A stretch of 35,393 nt of DNA, from positions 1 to 35,393 of the forward strand of contig JAESUM010000090.1 in assembly GCA_016763075.1 (NCBI GenBank). The letters are read 5' to 3'. Under the pieces are notes generated by a model. It was not told where the DNA came from and searched no databases. It was given only the letters and a program-made list of their open reading frames with translations. This DNA is from Pseudomonadales bacterium (GTDB taxonomy: Bacteria > Pseudomonadota > Gammaproteobacteria > Pseudomonadales > JAHRWD01). Shown here piece after piece: positions 34,155-35,393 of this stretch; the first letter of the stretch is position 1, and each line of letters begins with the position of its first letter. A program made the translations under genes and the position numbers.

Positions 34155-34951
34155 TGCGCCGGTACTCGAATGGGAATAAGTGCACCTTCGCCCAAAGCTT
34201 GCGCGTTTTTCAAAGTACCGTGAGTATACTGCTGGGCTTTATATACCGCTTCTGGCATAGCATCGCCCAGTGCTATAAACGCGCTAACCGCCGCCGCTAA
34301 CGTGCAGCCTGAACCATGGAAGCTTCCCGCTAGCCGGGGCCAATGATGCGCTAATGGCGGCTGGCCGGCGCAATATAGCGTGTTGGTTACGTTGCTGTGC
34401 GAAGCATCAGCGGGGCTGTCGCCGCCGGTAATGAGTAAATATTGGCAGCCTTGCGAATGAAAGTACTGCGCCAAGTGCGCATCGTCGTTGCTAGGGTGTG
34501 GGCTCAGCTTTTGAGCTTCATCGGCATTGGGTGTGATCACACTGGTTTTGGGCAACAGGTGTTGGCGGATAGACTCTATGACTCGCTGGTTGGCCAGCTC
34601 AGTGCCGCCGCTGGCTTTTAATACAGGGTCAATGATAACTGGAATGTTTGGATGTTTTTCTAGCACTGCAGCGATGGCTTGAGTAACCCCTGTGCTGCCA
34701 AGCAGCCCAATTTTTATGGCGGATACTTTCATGTCGGCAAAGATGACTGCCATTTGCCGGGTAATAAACGCTGGATCGACGCAGCTTAGCTCTGTTACGT
34801 TGCAGCTGTCTTGAACTGTGAGTGTTGTGATGATGGGTGCGCAGTGGCAACCAAGACTTGCGAGGGTCTCGATGTCGGCCTGAATGCCTGCTCCACCGCT
34901 GGGGTCTAACCCAGATAGGCAGAGCACTACGGGCTGAAGGTTTTTACTCAA
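34151..34951 (-). CDS. thiD: Hydroxymethylpyrimidine/phosphomethylpyrimidine kinase
   Basis: ThiD phosphorylates HMP and HMP-phosphate in thiamine synthesis. The 266-residue ribokinase-fold protein has LSGLDPSGGAGIQADIETLASLG at the N-terminus, ITTLTVQDSCNV, IPVIIDPVLKASGG, VITPNADEAQKL and the anion-hole motif SFHGSGCTLAAAVSAF. It overlaps thiE by 4 bases and lies 28 bases downstream of hemJ on the same strand. Confidence 0.96.
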   Translation of the reverse strand: MSKNLQPVVLCLSGLDPSGGAGIQADIETLASLGCHCAPIITTLTVQDSCNVTELSCVDPAFITRQMAVIFADMKVSAIKIGLLGSTGVTQAIAAVLEKHPNIPVIIDPVLKASGGTELANQRVIESIRQHLLPKTSVITPNADEAQKLSPHPSNDDAHLAQYFHSQGCQYLLITGGDSPADASHSNVTNTLYCAGQPPLAHHWPRLAGSFHGSGCTLAAAVSAFIALGDAMPEAVYKAQQYTHGTLKNAQALGEGALIPIRVPAQ

Positions 34952-34979
34952 ATGCTGTTAGCCTTTTGCTCGCAGTGCT

Positions 34980-35393
34980 TTAAAAGGGCCGTGCGATAAC
35001 GAGAACAATCACCGGAATTAGGATGAATACCGGGAATTCGTTGAACCAACGGTAGAACACGTGGGACTTAAGGTTTTCGTCGTTTTCGAAATTTTTGATG
35101 ATGCGGCCACACTGGAAATGGTACACAAATAACACAACTACCAGTGCTAATTTTGCGTGCATCCAACCTTGTTTCATTAAGTATTCTGGGTTCATTCCAA
35201 GCATCACAAGCCCCAGTACCAGAGTAGCAATGGCGGCGGGTGTGGTGATAGCACGGTACAGCTTACGCTCCATTATTTTAAAGCGGTCACGGCTGATTTG
35301 GTCTTCGCTGGAGGCGTGATAGACGAATAAACGCGGCAGATAAAAAAGGCCGGAGAACCAGCAAACCATTGCAATAATGTGGAACGATTTAAT
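34980..35393 (-). CDS. hemJ: Protoporphyrinogen IX oxidase HemJ (partial at right edge)
   Basis: HemJ is the membrane-bound, haem-b-dependent type of protoporphyrinogen oxidase used by many bacteria lacking HemG and HemY. Segments seen are FHIIAMVCWFSGLFYLPRLFVYHA, MERKLYRAITTPAAI, GWMHAKLALVVVLFVYHFQCG and RWFNEFPVFILIPVIVLVI, giving four hydrophobic helices. The Met at 35369 is not the start: the frame stays open to the window edge with IKSFHIIA, the normal HemJ N-terminus, so only a few residues are missing. It heads the thiD-thiE-hemL series and fits the haem theme of hemL. Confidence 0.92.
   Translation of the reverse strand: MKSFHIIAMVCWFSGLFYLPRLFVYHASSEDQISRDRFKIMERKLYRAITTPAAIATLVLGLVMLGMNPEYLMKQGWMHAKLALVVVLFVYHFQCGRIIKNFENDENLKSHVFYRWFNEFPVFILIPVIVLVIARPF

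Overview
This window is ordinary chromosomal sequence from a gammaproteobacterium. The proteins and gene order (purM-purN-DUF3108 divergent from DUF2066...hda; xerD-dsbC-hom-thrC-recJ...prfB-lysS; trpG-trpD-trpC; hemJ-thiD-thiE-hemL) resemble the Pseudomonas/Cellvibrionales side of the class, and the moderate GC content and spacing suit a marine Cellvibrionales-like genome. That placement is inference; no 16S or other phylogenetic marker was compared. I recognise no rRNA, tRNA, CRISPR array, insertion sequence or prophage. No gene-free stretch exceeds 300 bases; the longest gaps are about 19693-19974, 28017-28263 and 4510-4747.

Layout. 1-451: 3' end of the Rep helicase gene. 604-3134: trpG-trpD-trpC. 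3247-4509: an alpha/beta hydrolase and a group III truncated haemoglobin. 4748-7160: two acyl-CoA dehydrogenases that look like the two halves of a heteromeric enzyme. 7206-7284: two hairpins, one a perfect bidirectional terminator. 7305-12295 (minus): an RND efflux operon, tetR then adaptor then permease, with the permease broken by one extra copy of a 7-bp tandem repeat. 12498-15101 (minus): hda, a CDP-alcohol phosphatidyltransferase and a DUF2066 exported protein. 15351-17913: purM-purN-DUF3108. 18009-19692 (minus): dcd and the Mrp/ApbC Fe-S carrier. 19816-20633: promoter, structured leader, rplU-rpmA and terminator. 20666-26798: xerD, dsbC, hom, thrC, recJ. 26910-28016 (minus): a soluble chemoreceptor-like protein with a CZB zinc-binding domain. 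28264-31593: prfB (programmed +1 frameshift), lysS, ung. 31667-35393 (minus): flavodoxin-family protein, hemL, thiE, thiD and hemJ, which runs off the right edge.

Most genes are housekeeping: tryptophan, purine, threonine, haem and thiamine synthesis, DNA replication, repair and recombination, and translation. I found no clear candidate for a new multi-gene system. The observations most worth a second look are the 7-bp repeat that breaks the RND permease, a set of overlapping inverted repeats upstream of hom, a composite hairpin in the rplU leader, degenerate direct repeats that begin at or near the stop codons of several genes, a short-form threonine synthase, and the soluble CZB receptor.
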